This document shows positions 8,535-20,000 of a DNA stretch of 40,434 nucleotides, piece by piece; position 1 is the first letter of the stretch, and the number at the start of each line of letters is the position of its first letter. The stretch is from a virus. The notes under the pieces were generated by a model. That model made no database searches and was not told the DNA's origin. It saw only the letters and a program-made list of their open reading frames with translations. The DNA lies in IMG/VR virus record IMGVR_UViG_3300046167_000085, positions 1 to 40,434 of that record, one strand, 5' to 3'. The position numbers and the translations under genes were made by a program.

Positions 8535-8543
8535 GAGTAACAC

Positions 8544-11438
8544 ATGGCAAGACAACGAGTACAGGTAGCTCCTTTAGAGGCTCCTACTACTGTAAGACCA
8601 GTTGCTTCTCCAGTAGATACATATATAAGACCAGCGCAGGAACCTAAAGCAAAGAGTGGTCTATCAGAATTTATCTCAGCTATAACTCCTGCATTGAAAG
8701 CAGAAGCCCAAAAAGAAATAGATGCTAGACAAAAGCAGAATGAAAAGATTGAAGCAGGTATAGCATCAAGAGAAGCCTTCCAGTCTAAGCTAGCTAGGGC
8801 AGAACTAATCAGTGAAGCTGCTAGTGGTTTTGAAAATAACAAAGAATATTATCTTGAAGCTGGCAGAGATCAAATCGCCGCTGATAGAAAGAAGTATATT
8901 ACAGATTACGTAACAGACCTTGAGGCTGCTGGTACACATCCTAATATTATAGCAGAGATTAAAAATGATTTTGAGCTTTCTACTGCTAAGTTTTTCTTAG
9001 ACCCTAAGAATGGATATAATGTACAAAAATCAGCTTATGATCTAAACAAAAGAGATGAGCAAGTTTTTCAACAAGTCTTTAAAATAGACGATGATCCTAA
9101 TATTGATAGAGAAACAAAGACTGCAGAAATTGCAGACATAATGGAAAGCTACATCAAGTTACGTGGTAACCCCAAAGAGTTTTTTGATAAGTTTATTCCT
9201 CTTGAGGTAACTCGCTCTAAGTCACGTGGTCAGACCTCTGTTTACGATTATCTTAATAGTGACCTATCTAAGAATAGACTACGTGTGTCTAATTATCTTG
9301 ATAGTAATGAGGCAATTAAGGCAAATCAAGCTTCCTTAAACAAAGCTCAAAAGACTGCTAATAAACCTATTATTAAAGAAGCTGTTGTAAATAAACTAGT
9401 AGCTGATTCCATAACTACAAGCAACCCAGCAGGGGCAAAGGTAGGAGAAAAAGTCACAGCATCAGATGGTGCAGGTGGATCATTTGAATTCACTGTTACT
9501 AAGGAGATGGCAGCAAAAGCAGCAGATAAACAGTTCTTCCTAGCTGACCAAGCTTTAAGAGATGAAGTAGAATCCCTTAGTATAGCTAAATCTCAAGGAC
9601 GACATGATCCAGCTACGTTTGACACTGTAATGGAGACACTTAACCAACAACGTGTTGATTTAGAAGCTCGTTTCTTTAATACACATTATAATCCACATGA
9701 GATAGTACCAGCTAGGTATAAGTTACCTATCACTGCAGGACTACCTTTTTTACAGGGTGGAGATGTGAGCGAAGGTAGTCAAGGACTAGCTGCTTTAGAT
9801 AGTGGACTAAAAGCCATTAGAGACTTTAAGTCTATGGGTGGTAGTATGTCTACCTTGAAGCTTTCTAAAGAACAAGAGTTTAAAGTAAATTCTCTAAATG
9901 CTTTGCTAGAATCTGGTAGAGAACTAAGGGACATTGCTCCTTTTGCAGCTAAACCTATTCCATCAGATTTTGGTAACATAGAAAGCTTAGTTACTGAGGA
10001 AAGAGTTAAAGATACGATTGATACAGGTGTTTTTGATTTTGCTAATATAGATGAAGCTCAGATTGGATACCCCTCGTTATTGATGGATGTTCAGAAGCAA
10101 GCTAAAGCTATTATGTTTATGTCAGAAGTACCTATGTCAGCAGAAGAAGCTGTTGCCCTAGCTATACCACAAGTTAGAGATAATTACCTTACACTTAGAA
10201 CCAGCCAATGGGACGCATTTGCTCTTGGTGATCCTAGACATTTCTCAGTGGTTAAGAAAGTAAATGGACAAATTAACTCAGAGGCTAACGAGAAGACTCT
10301 TGATGATATACTTACACGCACGTTTGATAATGAACGTGTAAAAGAAATCATAGAACCTCGTTTAGCAGCTATCGGATCGTCTACTACAGGCATCTTTGAT
10401 CCTGACATGGCTTTTGCTTGGCAGCAAGACTCACGCAATGCTAACATGTTAAATCTTATGGCATACGCAGAGGGTGACTACAGCCGCATGGTGCGAGTAG
10501 GAACTGTTAATCTACAGACTTTAACATCAACTAGTTCACTAGCGTTTGCTAACGAGTTAGCTGACGAATTAAATAAAAATGTAGAGCAAGCTGATACAAC
10601 AGAACTGATGGCTGAAGAAGCACAAAGACTTGCAGCAGAATCCGGTATGGCTATTGCTGCACAGGATATGTCTGGTGGAACTAGTGATATTATGGATACA
10701 ATAAATCAGGCTCAGGCATTTGCTGCATCTCAAGCTGTTTCACCAACACAAGAGGTGGAGCCTGAAGAAACTGAAAGCATGTTCTCTAGTATTGTAGATT
10801 CCGTCAGTTCTTTATTCACAGGTGATGAAGCACAAGCGGCTACACTACCTAGTGAAACAGTACCTAGCGAAACCACTAGAACAGTATTTACAGACCAAAC
10901 AGGAAAAGTAGCAGACATGACAGGTAACACCGTTGCAGAAAAAGCAGGTAATCTAATTAAGACCCAAGAGGGATTTAAGCCTAACCCTTACAAGGATGGT
11001 AAAGATCGTTCAGTAGGTTACGGTTTCTATTTACCTGCACTAGAGCCTGATGAACTAGCTTTAATTGCTGATGTAGAAAACATTACACAAGAAGAAGCTG
11101 ACGCAGTTATGGAACTGAAGACTAGGAAGATTAGTACCTTCTTAGCTGATGAGATTACTAACTTTGAATCACTACCTGAGGAAACTCAACTAGGTGTCAT
11201 AAGTATGGCTTATCAATTAGGTGCGCCTAATCTTCCATCTAGCTGGCCTAGCTTTATGAAGGCTATCAAGGAAGCTGCTTCTGCACCTGAGGGTTCAGCA
11301 GAACAAACAGCAGCCTTAGAAGAAGCAGCGTTCAACATGCTTTACAATCGTAAGGCAGATGGTTCTACTACTAAAACAAAGTGGTATCAACAGACACCTA
11401 ACCGTGCGGAAGAAATGGCTGCGGCTGTAAAAGGTTAA
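8544..11438 (+). CDS. Internal virion protein C (T7 gp15-like) with C-terminal GH24 lysozyme domain
   Basis: The 964-residue product sits in the gp15 slot (747 residues in T7), whose protein is part of the internal core and the ejection channel. The first ~780 residues are mainly helical. The last ~160 form a T4-lysozyme-like (GH24) domain: Glu809 in QEGFKPNPYKDGKDRSVGYGF, then Asp818 nine residues later (the E-D spacing of T4 lysozyme), and a Ser where T4 has Thr. A Pro/Glu-rich linker (about 730-800) separates the parts. The domain probably opens peptidoglycan during DNA entry. AGGAG precedes the ATG. Confidence 0.9.
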   Translation: MARQRVQVAPLEAPTTVRPVASPVDTYIRPAQEPKAKSGLSEFISAITPALKAEAQKEIDARQKQNEKIEAGIASREAFQSKLARAELISEAASGFENNKEYYLEAGRDQIAADRKKYITDYVTDLEAAGTHPNIIAEIKNDFELSTAKFFLDPKNGYNVQKSAYDLNKRDEQVFQQVFKIDDDPNIDRETKTAEIADIMESYIKLRGNPKEFFDKFIPLEVTRSKSRGQTSVYDYLNSDLSKNRLRVSNYLDSNEAIKANQASLNKAQKTANKPIIKEAVVNKLVADSITTSNPAGAKVGEKVTASDGAGGSFEFTVTKEMAAKAADKQFFLADQALRDEVESLSIAKSQGRHDPATFDTVMETLNQQRVDLEARFFNTHYNPHEIVPARYKLPITAGLPFLQGGDVSEGSQGLAALDSGLKAIRDFKSMGGSMSTLKLSKEQEFKVNSLNALLESGRELRDIAPFAAKPIPSDFGNIESLVTEERVKDTIDTGVFDFANIDEAQIGYPSLLMDVQKQAKAIMFMSEVPMSAEEAVALAIPQVRDNYLTLRTSQWDAFALGDPRHFSVVKKVNGQINSEANEKTLDDILTRTFDNERVKEIIEPRLAAIGSSTTGIFDPDMAFAWQQDSRNANMLNLMAYAEGDYSRMVRVGTVNLQTLTSTSSLAFANELADELNKNVEQADTTELMAEEAQRLAAESGMAIAAQDMSGGTSDIMDTINQAQAFAASQAVSPTQEVEPEETESMFSSIVDSVSSLFTGDEAQAATLPSETVPSETTRTVFTDQTGKVADMTGNTVAEKAGNLIKTQEGFKPNPYKDGKDRSVGYGFYLPALEPDELALIADVENITQEEADAVMELKTRKISTFLADEITNFESLPEETQLGVISMAYQLGAPNLPSSWPSFMKAIKEAASAPEGSAEQTAALEEAAFNMLYNRKADGSTTKTKWYQQTPNRAEEMAAAVKG

Positions 11439-11453
11439 TCATAGGAATGTATT

Positions 11454-14400
11454 ATGGCTGATGACAATCAAGAGTTCTTAAAAAGTTTAGGGTTTAACAC
11501 TAGCGTAGCTTCCCCTAAAGTAGACTTTGTTAGTGACTACACTATGTACAAAGCACAGAAGGAAGCAGAAGAAGAAGTAGCAGACTTAGGCTTTTGGGAC
11601 TTAGTAGGTAAACGTCAAGCCACTCAGGGTACATTTATGAATGTTATGGGTGAGATTGATCGCCCTGATTCAGCAGGTGCTACTGTACTAACCTCACAGG
11701 ATGTAACCAATCTGACAGAGGGCTTCACTGATAGAAACGCTATTGAGCGTATTCTTGAGGAAGCTTCTGACAATGGCATTGAACGTGCAAGATACCTAGC
11801 CAATGAATTTAAAAGGACTGAGGAAGCCAACAGGCTCCTTGGTCTGGCTGGTGTTAAGGGCATAGCTGCACAAGCTGTGTCTGATGTATTTGATCCTGCT
11901 GATATAGCAGTTATGATAGGTAGTGGTGCTGCTTTATCTTGGGCTGGTCCTCTAGGGGCTGGTTTGGGAGCAACTGCTGCTAAGACAGTTAGTTTGCTTA
12001 GTAAGTTCCGTAAAGGAAAGAACTATGCAGCTTTGTTTGGTGGTGTTACAGCGGCAGAGACATTGGCACTTGAGCGTCTAAGACAGCAGAGTAACTACGA
12101 AACTACTAACGAAGACTTACTGCTTATGTCAGCTATTAGTGGTACTGTTGGTGCTGGTATTGGTGGTTTTATTAACCAGAGTGCCAAGCGTTTAGCTATC
12201 CAAACAGCACGGCGTAAGTTTGTGGATGAGGAAGACCTTACTACTGATGAACTAAACCTTATCTTTAGTAACAGCGATGAAGTACTTGGTCCAAAGTATG
12301 TGCAAGAAGCTTTAGCACGTGATGATTTTAAAACTCGTTCTGACATAACCAGTGGAACAGAGGCTGATGCTAGAACTTTTGAACAGCTTACTCCTGAACA
12401 ACAAGCTGAGGTAGCAGTAGCACGTGGTGGCTTTCAAAAATCACGTGGTTTGATTTCTGCTATGGCTAATCTTTCAGGTAAGGAGACTGTGGCTGAGGCA
12501 CGTTTCTTAGGTTCTAAGTTAGGAACAGCGTTTGCTGGGTTCTTACCTAATGCAGACGGTAGTGTAAATGTAGCTAAAGCAGGTGCGTTAGAAGCACGTG
12601 ACTTTATGCAAGCACGTTTTCGTGGTTTACCTGCCCCTGCTATTGAAAGAGCCGTTAAGCAGTATAAAAAACGTGTACGTAAAGAAGGTATACTAGATAA
12701 CAGAGAGAATGATCTATTTGAAGAAGCTTATGATGCTTTACGTTTTAACAAACGAGTAAGTCCAGAAGCTCAGATGATAGCAGACGCTATGCGTCCTAAC
12801 ATTGAGGCTTTGGGTAAGCAAGCTGTAGAAGCAAACGCAGCAGGTTTCTTTCCTGATACCCTATTGAACATAAAAGACTATGGCCTACCTCGCTTACGAA
12901 GTCAAGTTAAGATTGGTAAGCTAGAAGATATGTTAGACGCAGATAACCCTGTATTTGATGAGTTAGCTGAAGCTGCCATTCGTAGGGGACAACCTGAGAT
13001 TGAACGGAAAGTAGCTGCTAAGTTATCTGCTAAGAAGGGCAAAGCAGCTACTAAGCAAGAAATTGATACATTTATTAAGCGTTTGGCTTCTGGCTACATG
13101 ACAAAGTTTAGAGACTTTGAAGGTAAACTTGGCATGAAGATGGGTAGCAATGACTTAGATGTAGATGACTTTAAGGAGATGCTACGGCAAGCTGGTGTAC
13201 CTGAAGACGAACTTGATTTTATTACTGAGCTTGTACTTCATAAGGGTAAGGATGTAAAAGGCATTGGACGAGCAAAACCTCGTATGGTACTTGATGAAGA
13301 TGCTAGTGTAGATGTAACAATTCGTAATGGACCTCGTAAGGGTGAAATTATGACACTAAAGTTTTCTGACCTAGTAGAAAAGAATGTACAGAACATTTAT
13401 GATACCTTTGTCTTTCAGATGTCAGGTGCTATTGCTTTAGCGCAACGAGGTATTGACACTAATGACATTGGGTCTACCTTTACTACTCAGTTAAACAAGG
13501 CTATGAACGCTGGTGCTACTGAACAGAACAAACGTGGTCTTGAGTATATGTATGATATGGTCAAGGGTACACACATCTATCGTTCTGATATAGGTGCTAC
13601 AGGTCTTAGAATGATGAACAGAGCTAGGGAAATTAGTTACAGTGTAAGCATGGGTATGGCTGGTATGGCGGCTCTTATGGAGCTTCCTATGGTCATGGTT
13701 CCTAACTCTATTGAGATACTTACAAAGACTATGCCTCGCTACAAGCAACTTCTACGTGATGCACGTAACGGTGAAATTAAAGATAGTCTAGGTAGAGAGA
13801 TGGCAGCAGCAACTGGTGTTGGCTCAGATGGCCTAGTATCTAAGTTTACTCGCGCACAAAGTAGATTTGAAGGAGAAATCTTTGAGTCACGAAAGACTGC
13901 TGGACAGTTCACGCAGTTAGACGAAGTGTTGGGCAAGAGTAGGGTATTTGTCTCTATGATGTCTGGTTTGACTGGTGTTACTGATATGCTACGAAGAATG
14001 GCAACTCTTAACTACGCAGTGACATGGGAAGTAGCAGCACGTAAGGGTGATATGCCTTTCTCAGATATTAAGTTAGAACAACTTGGTATCACTAAGGAAA
14101 TGGCGTTGAACATCAATAAGCAGATTGTTAAACATGCTACATATTTGGATAAAAATAAGAAAACACTGGACGCTGTAAACCTTGATAGGTGGACAGATAG
14201 AACAGCCGCTGATATATTTGCTATGTCAGCACGTAGGGATGCTACAACTAGTGTACAAGAAATGAACGCTGGATCAGTTAATACTTGGCTACGTAGTCCT
14301 ATTGGTATGACTGTGTTTCAGTTTCTGTCGTTCCCCTTAGCCTCATTAGAGCAACAGGCAGTACGCATGGGTGTTCGGGCAGCTAATGGAGATTCAGCAG

Positions 14401-14813
14401 AAGTAGCACGTACTCTGCTTGTTACAACCTTCATGGGTAGTATGATGTATTACAGTCGTTCTTGGATGAACTCTATTGGACGTAGTGATCAAGCAGACTA
14501 TATGAAAGAAAGAGTAAAAGCTGGTAACTGGCTTGTAGGTACTATGAACCAAGTTGGTCCTGCTTCTTTGTTCAGTTATCTTTACCAAGTAGCTACTGGT
14601 ACTATGGATGGAACAACAAGGGCAATCACCCCTGCTTCTGTATCTATGGGACTAGGCGTATCTAAAGGTCTAAAGGATTTGTTTGCATCCATTGGCCCTG
14701 ACACTGAATTATCTGAGGGTCAACTTAGGAGTATGCTAAGAGTTTTACCCTTTTCTTCTCTTTACGGAGCTAGACAAATCTTAAACTCCATAGCATCACT
14801 AAAAGAAAACTAA
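11454..14813 (+). CDS. Internal virion protein D (T7 gp16-like ejection protein)
   Basis: The 1119-residue product occupies the T7 gp16 slot (1318 residues), the largest ejected core protein. Its N-terminal ~150 residues show no transglycosylase (SLT) signature of the T7 kind. The hydrolase of this phage seems instead to be the GH24 domain of the previous gene. Hydrophobic Gly/Ala-rich segments near residues 160-185 and 225-245 (ADIAVMIGSGAALSWAGPLG; LLMSAISGTVGAGIGGFI), and others past residue 730, fit a protein that inserts in membranes. Weak GGAA precedes the ATG. Confidence 0.88.
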   Translation: MADDNQEFLKSLGFNTSVASPKVDFVSDYTMYKAQKEAEEEVADLGFWDLVGKRQATQGTFMNVMGEIDRPDSAGATVLTSQDVTNLTEGFTDRNAIERILEEASDNGIERARYLANEFKRTEEANRLLGLAGVKGIAAQAVSDVFDPADIAVMIGSGAALSWAGPLGAGLGATAAKTVSLLSKFRKGKNYAALFGGVTAAETLALERLRQQSNYETTNEDLLLMSAISGTVGAGIGGFINQSAKRLAIQTARRKFVDEEDLTTDELNLIFSNSDEVLGPKYVQEALARDDFKTRSDITSGTEADARTFEQLTPEQQAEVAVARGGFQKSRGLISAMANLSGKETVAEARFLGSKLGTAFAGFLPNADGSVNVAKAGALEARDFMQARFRGLPAPAIERAVKQYKKRVRKEGILDNRENDLFEEAYDALRFNKRVSPEAQMIADAMRPNIEALGKQAVEANAAGFFPDTLLNIKDYGLPRLRSQVKIGKLEDMLDADNPVFDELAEAAIRRGQPEIERKVAAKLSAKKGKAATKQEIDTFIKRLASGYMTKFRDFEGKLGMKMGSNDLDVDDFKEMLRQAGVPEDELDFITELVLHKGKDVKGIGRAKPRMVLDEDASVDVTIRNGPRKGEIMTLKFSDLVEKNVQNIYDTFVFQMSGAIALAQRGIDTNDIGSTFTTQLNKAMNAGATEQNKRGLEYMYDMVKGTHIYRSDIGATGLRMMNRAREISYSVSMGMAGMAALMELPMVMVPNSIEILTKTMPRYKQLLRDARNGEIKDSLGREMAAATGVGSDGLVSKFTRAQSRFEGEIFESRKTAGQFTQLDEVLGKSRVFVSMMSGLTGVTDMLRRMATLNYAVTWEVAARKGDMPFSDIKLEQLGITKEMALNINKQIVKHATYLDKNKKTLDAVNLDRWTDRTAADIFAMSARRDATTSVQEMNAGSVNTWLRSPIGMTVFQFLSFPLASLEQQAVRMGVRAANGDSAEVARTLLVTTFMGSMMYYSRSWMNSIGRSDQADYMKERVKAGNWLVGTMNQVGPASLFSYLYQVATGTMDGTTRAITPASVSMGLGVSKGLKDLFASIGPDTELSEGQLRSMLRVLPFSSLYGARQILNSIASLKEN

Positions 14814-14825
14814 ATAGGAAAACAA

Positions 14826-16418
14826 ATGCCACTATCATATGAAAACTATACAGGGGATAACACTACCACACAGTTCTCTATCCCCTTTACCTATCAAGCA
14901 GAATCTGAAATAAGTGTAACAGTAGATGGTGTGGCTGAGACAGGTTTAACTTTTCCTTCTAGTTCTACTGTGCAACTAACATCAGCACCAGCTACTGGAA
15001 CTCTGGTACAGGTGCGGCGTACCACAGACCTTGCAACACGTGCTGTGGACTTTGCCTCAGGATCAGTACTAACTGAGGAAGACTTAGATAATTCTAGTAT
15101 ACAGACTTTCCACGCAGCACAAGAAGCCATTGATAAAACCAACGATGGTATGACACTAGGCTCAGATGACAAGTGGGATTCACAGAACAAGATTATCAAA
15201 AGTGTTGGTACTCCTACAGCCACCACAGATGCTGCAACAAAAGCTTATGTAGATGGTGTAGCTGGTTCTGCTAGTGCAGCAGCCGCTAGTGCCTCAGCAG
15301 CAGCATCGTCAGCTACAGCAGCGGCAACTAGTGCCACAGCAGCTTCTACAAGTGCTACTAATGCTGGTACATCTGCCACTACAGCTAGCACAGGGGCTAC
15401 TACAGCTACCACACAAGCTACGGCAGCAGCAGCTAGTGCAGCAGCAGCCCTCGTATCAGAGAACAATGCTGCTACAAGTGCTACTACAGCTACTACTCAG
15501 GCCGCTACAGCGACTACACAAGCTGGTGTAGCTACAACACAAGCAACCAATGCAGCAACATCTGCAACGGCTGCACAGGCTGCACAGGCAGCGGCAGAAC
15601 TGGCAGCAGATAACTTTGATGACACTTACCTTGGTGCAAAGTCTAGTGACCCCACGGTGGACAATGACGGTGACGCACTAAACGCTGGTGATTTATATTT
15701 CAATACAACCAGCAACGTACTAAAAGTTTACAGCGGTTCAGCTTGGCAAGTTGCGGCTGTATCAACATCAGGACTGTTGGCTGCTGCCAATGATTTGTCT
15801 GATCTTAATGATGCGCCTACAGCTTTGACCAACCTTGGCTTAACAGCCACAGCAGCAGAACTAAACACACTAAGTGGTATTACATCTGATGTCACTGAAT
15901 TGAATTATAACGACATCACAACGCTTGGTTTAGTCGAAGCTAGTAAAACTGTGACTGCTGACGCTAACGCAGAGATTACTATCCCTGATGATAAGAAGCT
16001 ATATTTTGGCACAGATCAAGACGCACACATTCGTTACGATGAAAACACCACAGACACATTGATTGTGGATGGTGCTAAAGTGAAATTTGGGCAAGCAGTC
16101 AGAGGCAACAACTTTTCGTCTAACATTTCTGGAAGCACAACACTTAGCTTTGCTAATTATCAAAACTTCATTGTAACGCTGACAGGTAATGTCACGTTAT
16201 CTAACCCAACGACAGAAACAACAGGTCAAACTGGCTTTATTGTCTTTATTCAGGACAGCACTGGCGGGTACACAGTATCACTAGGCACTGACTATGAGAC
16301 TGCTGGCGGTGCTGGTCTAACATTATCAACAACGGCTGATGCCTATGATGTTGTGCCTTATATTGTTAAAGCTAATGGCTCTATTCTACTAGGTACACCA
16401 CAACTTGCATTTGCATAA
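14826..16418 (+). CDS. Tail fibre protein with T7 gp17 N-terminal domain
   Basis: The 530-residue product starts with a gp17-type adaptor-binding domain (SYENYTGDNTTTQFSIPFTY, then LVQVRRTTDLATRAVDF and LTEEDLDNSSIQTFHAAQEA, residues 1-105). A long Ala/Ser/Thr-rich repeat (about 145-260) of SATTA-like units follows, probably a coiled-coil or trimeric shaft. The C-terminal half holds an AAELNTLSGITSDVTELNYND motif common in phage appendages and a beta-rich end. The N-terminus should attach to the adaptor ring; the C-terminus probably carries or links to the large fibre encoded next. Confidence 0.92.
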   Translation: MPLSYENYTGDNTTTQFSIPFTYQAESEISVTVDGVAETGLTFPSSSTVQLTSAPATGTLVQVRRTTDLATRAVDFASGSVLTEEDLDNSSIQTFHAAQEAIDKTNDGMTLGSDDKWDSQNKIIKSVGTPTATTDAATKAYVDGVAGSASAAAASASAAASSATAAATSATAASTSATNAGTSATTASTGATTATTQATAAAASAAAALVSENNAATSATTATTQAATATTQAGVATTQATNAATSATAAQAAQAAAELAADNFDDTYLGAKSSDPTVDNDGDALNAGDLYFNTTSNVLKVYSGSAWQVAAVSTSGLLAAANDLSDLNDAPTALTNLGLTATAAELNTLSGITSDVTELNYNDITTLGLVEASKTVTADANAEITIPDDKKLYFGTDQDAHIRYDENTTDTLIVDGAKVKFGQAVRGNNFSSNISGSTTLSFANYQNFIVTLTGNVTLSNPTTETTGQTGFIVFIQDSTGGYTVSLGTDYETAGGAGLTLSTTADAYDVVPYIVKANGSILLGTPQLAFA

Positions 16419-16430
16419 AGGAGAGAAACT

Positions 16431-16946
16431 ATGAGTACACCTTTAGGTTCATCTCAGTGGATGTATGCAAGCGGCGAAGAAGTCACCCAGCAATCCCTAA
16501 AGTTCAACGATGACGAAAACCAGTACCTAAGCTGGACACCGGCTTCTGCTGGCAACCGCAAGACTTGGACTTGGAGTGGCTGGGTCAAGCGTGGCAACTT
16601 GGGGTCAGCCCAATATCTTTATTTCTGCTATGGAGGCACAACCAATTCTACATACGGCGGGATAATGATTACGTCTGATGTGCTTTCGTTAAATGGCGCA
16701 ACCGATGATTTTGCAGACGTTGCTGGCGTATTTAGAGACCCTTCAGCTTGGTATCATATTGTTGTTGCATTGGACACAACGCAAGCTACAGCGGGGAACC
16801 GTCTTAAATTTTATGTGAATGGTACTGAACGTAGCTATACAAGCACAGGAATTTTCCCTAGTCAAAATGACGATTTGGCAATTGGACAAGCAAGTCCACA
16901 CAATATTGGAAGCCGAACAGCATACAACTCTAGCTACTACTTTTGA
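16431..16946 (+). CDS. Large LamG-type fibre protein, N-terminal fragment (interrupted)
   Basis: The frame starts at ATG 16431 after AAGGAG and stops at TGA 16944-16946 after 171 residues. Residues 20-165 look like a LamG/concanavalin-like domain (TWTWSGWVKRGNL, YHIVVALDT, KFYVNGTE). The domain's closing strand is cut off. One frame over, the bases after TTTT (16941-16944) read FDGYLSDI, and then the original frame again gives FIDGQALDASSFGEA. A one-base insertion in the T run plus a one-base loss near 16961-16967 would restore an uninterrupted gene of about 1436 residues ending at 20741. Confidence 0.8.
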   Translation: MSTPLGSSQWMYASGEEVTQQSLKFNDDENQYLSWTPASAGNRKTWTWSGWVKRGNLGSAQYLYFCYGGTTNSTYGGIMITSDVLSLNGATDDFADVAGVFRDPSAWYHIVVALDTTQATAGNRLKFYVNGTERSYTSTGIFPSQNDDLAIGQASPHNIGSRTAYNSSYYF

Positions 16947-17093
16947 CGGCTACCTATCCGACATCACTTCATTGACGGTCAAGCCCTAGACGCAAGCAGC
17001 TTTGGTGAGGCTGTTAACGGCTATTGGAAAGCTAAAGATTACGCTGGCACATATGGTACAAACGGTTTCAGACTTACCTTCCAAGATGACGTT

Positions 17094-20000
17094 GTGTCTG
17101 AGGGGTTCAATACTGTTACCTATAAGGGCATTGGAACTAAACAAAGCATCAGCGGGTTGGGCTTTTCGCCGGATTTCGTTTGGATGAAGCGCAGAACGGC
17201 TGATGACCACGATTTACAAGACAGTGTTCGTGGCGGCGGGAAAACGCTGATGTCGCAGAGCACTGCGGCAGAAACCAACCTTAGTGGTTCTTATGGTATT
17301 AATTCATTTGATGGTGACGGTTTTTCTTTAGTCGGAAACGGTGGCAGAACAAACGAAAGCGGCGGCAGTTACGTTGCTTGGAATTGGGATGCTGGCGAGA
17401 ACAATCCGGCAACAGGCCACAGTTCTGTTACCTATATTGGCAACAATACCGATAACCATAGAATTAGCGGCTTTGGCTTTGAGCCGGATTTAGTTTGGAT
17501 TAAGCGTAGAGATGGGGTGGCTGGACATCAACTATACGATTCTGTTCGTGGGGCTACCGAAAGGCTACAGTCAGACAGCAATGGCGCAGAAAGCACACAA
17601 TCAACTGGCTTAAAATCTTTTGACGCGGATGGATTTACGCTAGGCACATTAGGCGGTTCAAATGCAAGCAGCGAAACATTTGTCGCTTGGGCTTGGGATG
17701 CTGGCAGCGGTTCACCTGTCAGCAATACTGAAGGGTCAATCACCAGCACGGTCAAGGCAAATCCTGACTATGGTTTTTCGATTACCACCTATACTGGCAA
17801 CGGCACTAACGGGGCTACGGTTGGTCTTGGATTAGATACGCCAGATTTAATTTTATTTAAAAGCAGAAACGGTACTAACAAAGGCTGGCCTGTTTTTGTT
17901 AATGCAATATCTACCGATGGCAGAAAGCTTCGCCTTGATTCTACAAACGCGCTGGACTCTGGAACTTCTGAGTGGCCTACAGTAGCTAACACAGCCACTA
18001 CATTTAGATTAGGCTCTGGCACTTTTGTTAATGAAAATGGAAAGGACTTCGTAGCATACGCTTGGAAATCGGTGGCTGGCTACTCATCTATCGGCACCTA
18101 TACTGGCAACGGTTCTTCATCAGGGCCAACAGTGACAACCGGCTTCCGCCCCGGATTTGTTATGGTGAAAAATACTACTAATTCGACTTTTGGAAATTGG
18201 CACGTTTTTGATGGCACACGAGATGTGTATGATTTCCAAGAAGACAGACTTGAATGGAATACATCTGATGCCGAAGCTGTTGCTAGTGGTTTCTTCTTAG
18301 GTAACTTTACTGATACTGGCTTTGAAATTACAAATAGTAGTTCACACATAAATCAATCAGGCAGTACATTTATCTATATGGCCTTCAAGGGCAGCTACTC
18401 TGACTATGTGTCTGACCTAAACACTGATGGCACGATTGATAGCCGTGTCAAGGCAAATCCTGACTATGGGTTTAGCATCGTGGGCTGGGCTGGAACTGAT
18501 GGTTCTTCACAAACTGTTGGTCACGGATTAGGTGCTACGCCAGAATTATTTATAATTAAAAACAGGACTACGGCGGGTCAATCTTGGTTAGTGTATACAA
18601 CTGCTATTGATGGTTCTCTTGATTTTTTAACTCTTGAGGACACTGATGCTAAAACCAATTCAGGAGCCAACGCCCCAACATCTTCAGTTTTTTCGGTTGC
18701 CGGAAATTCATCAAACAAATCAGGGTCAAATCACATAGCCTACTGCTTCAATTCGGTGGCTGGCTACTCATCCATCGGGTCATACAGCGGCACAGATAGC
18801 GCAGGCGTTACTGTAACCACTGGCTTCCGTCCAGCTTTCGTTATGATAAAAGCGACAAACATTGCTGAAAATTGGGTGATTATAGACAACACTAGAAACC
18901 CCGCTAACCCCGCTAACTCATACCTAAACCCTAACACATCTTCAGCGGAGGGGAGTAGTTCAGCTTTTGACATTGACTTTACGGACACTGGGTTTGTCTT
19001 GCAAGGAACTGATGATGCAATCAATGGCTACAACGGAGGCACAGGCGAATACATCTATATGGCCTTTGCCGACACACGCGAAGCAGCCTTTTGGAAAGAC
19101 GTATCTGGGCAGGGCAACCACTGGACACCTAACAACCTAGACTATCGGGATTCCTTGCCTGACAGTCCGGCGAATAACTTTGCTGTATTGCAGCCAACAG
19201 CCTTTGTAAATACTGGCGGTGCTAATAGCGCACAATCTTTGTCGGAAGGCAATTTGCGTTTTACTGGTACGTCAACAGAAGGCAGAAGCACACCAGCAAC
19301 CATTCGTGTGGCTTCTGGCAAATATTATGCTGAAGCCACAAAAACATCTGGAAGTGGCAGTGTTAATGTTGATTTCATTGTCAATAACGCCCGCGTTGCT
19401 GGCAAAAGCACATCAACAACTGGCGACATAATTATAGTTGCTGTTGATGTTGATGCTGGCAAATATTGGTCTGGCTTAAATGGAACGTGGGATAGTTCTG
19501 GAAACCCAGCAACAGGGGCAAACCCAACAGGCACCTTTACTGCAAATAGCAGTTTTACATTTGGTGGCCGTGTTTATGATACTGCGAGGGTTGGTCATTT
19601 TAACTTCGGTCAAGACAGCACTTTCGCTGGCGCAAAGCCGATGGGTGCTTACACCGATGACAGCGAACTGGGAACATTCCAGTACGCACCGCCTGCTGGC
19701 TACCTTGCCTTGTGTACCGCGAACCTTCCAACGCCTACAATTGTTGATGGGTCTGAGTATTTCAATACTGTGCTATGGACTGGTGATGGAACTGGCAGCC
19801 GTGATATTGGCGGTTTATTGTTTGCCCCCGATTTTACTTGGATTAAGAATAGAACTTCAGCAATAAATCACGGTTTATTTGATACAGTTCGTGGGGCAGG
19901 TGAAAGATTGTCATCTAACCTCACTAACGCTGAAACCACGAGGAGTGATAATCTAACCTTATTTAATTCCGATGGGTTTAGAGTTAACTCTGGTTCTGTA

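Noticed and set aside
15274-15531. 85-codon frame overlapping the fibre repeat (Gln/Leu-rich)
   Set aside because: Shadow frame of the Ala/Ser/Thr repeat; long frames arise from the repeated GCA/ACA codons.
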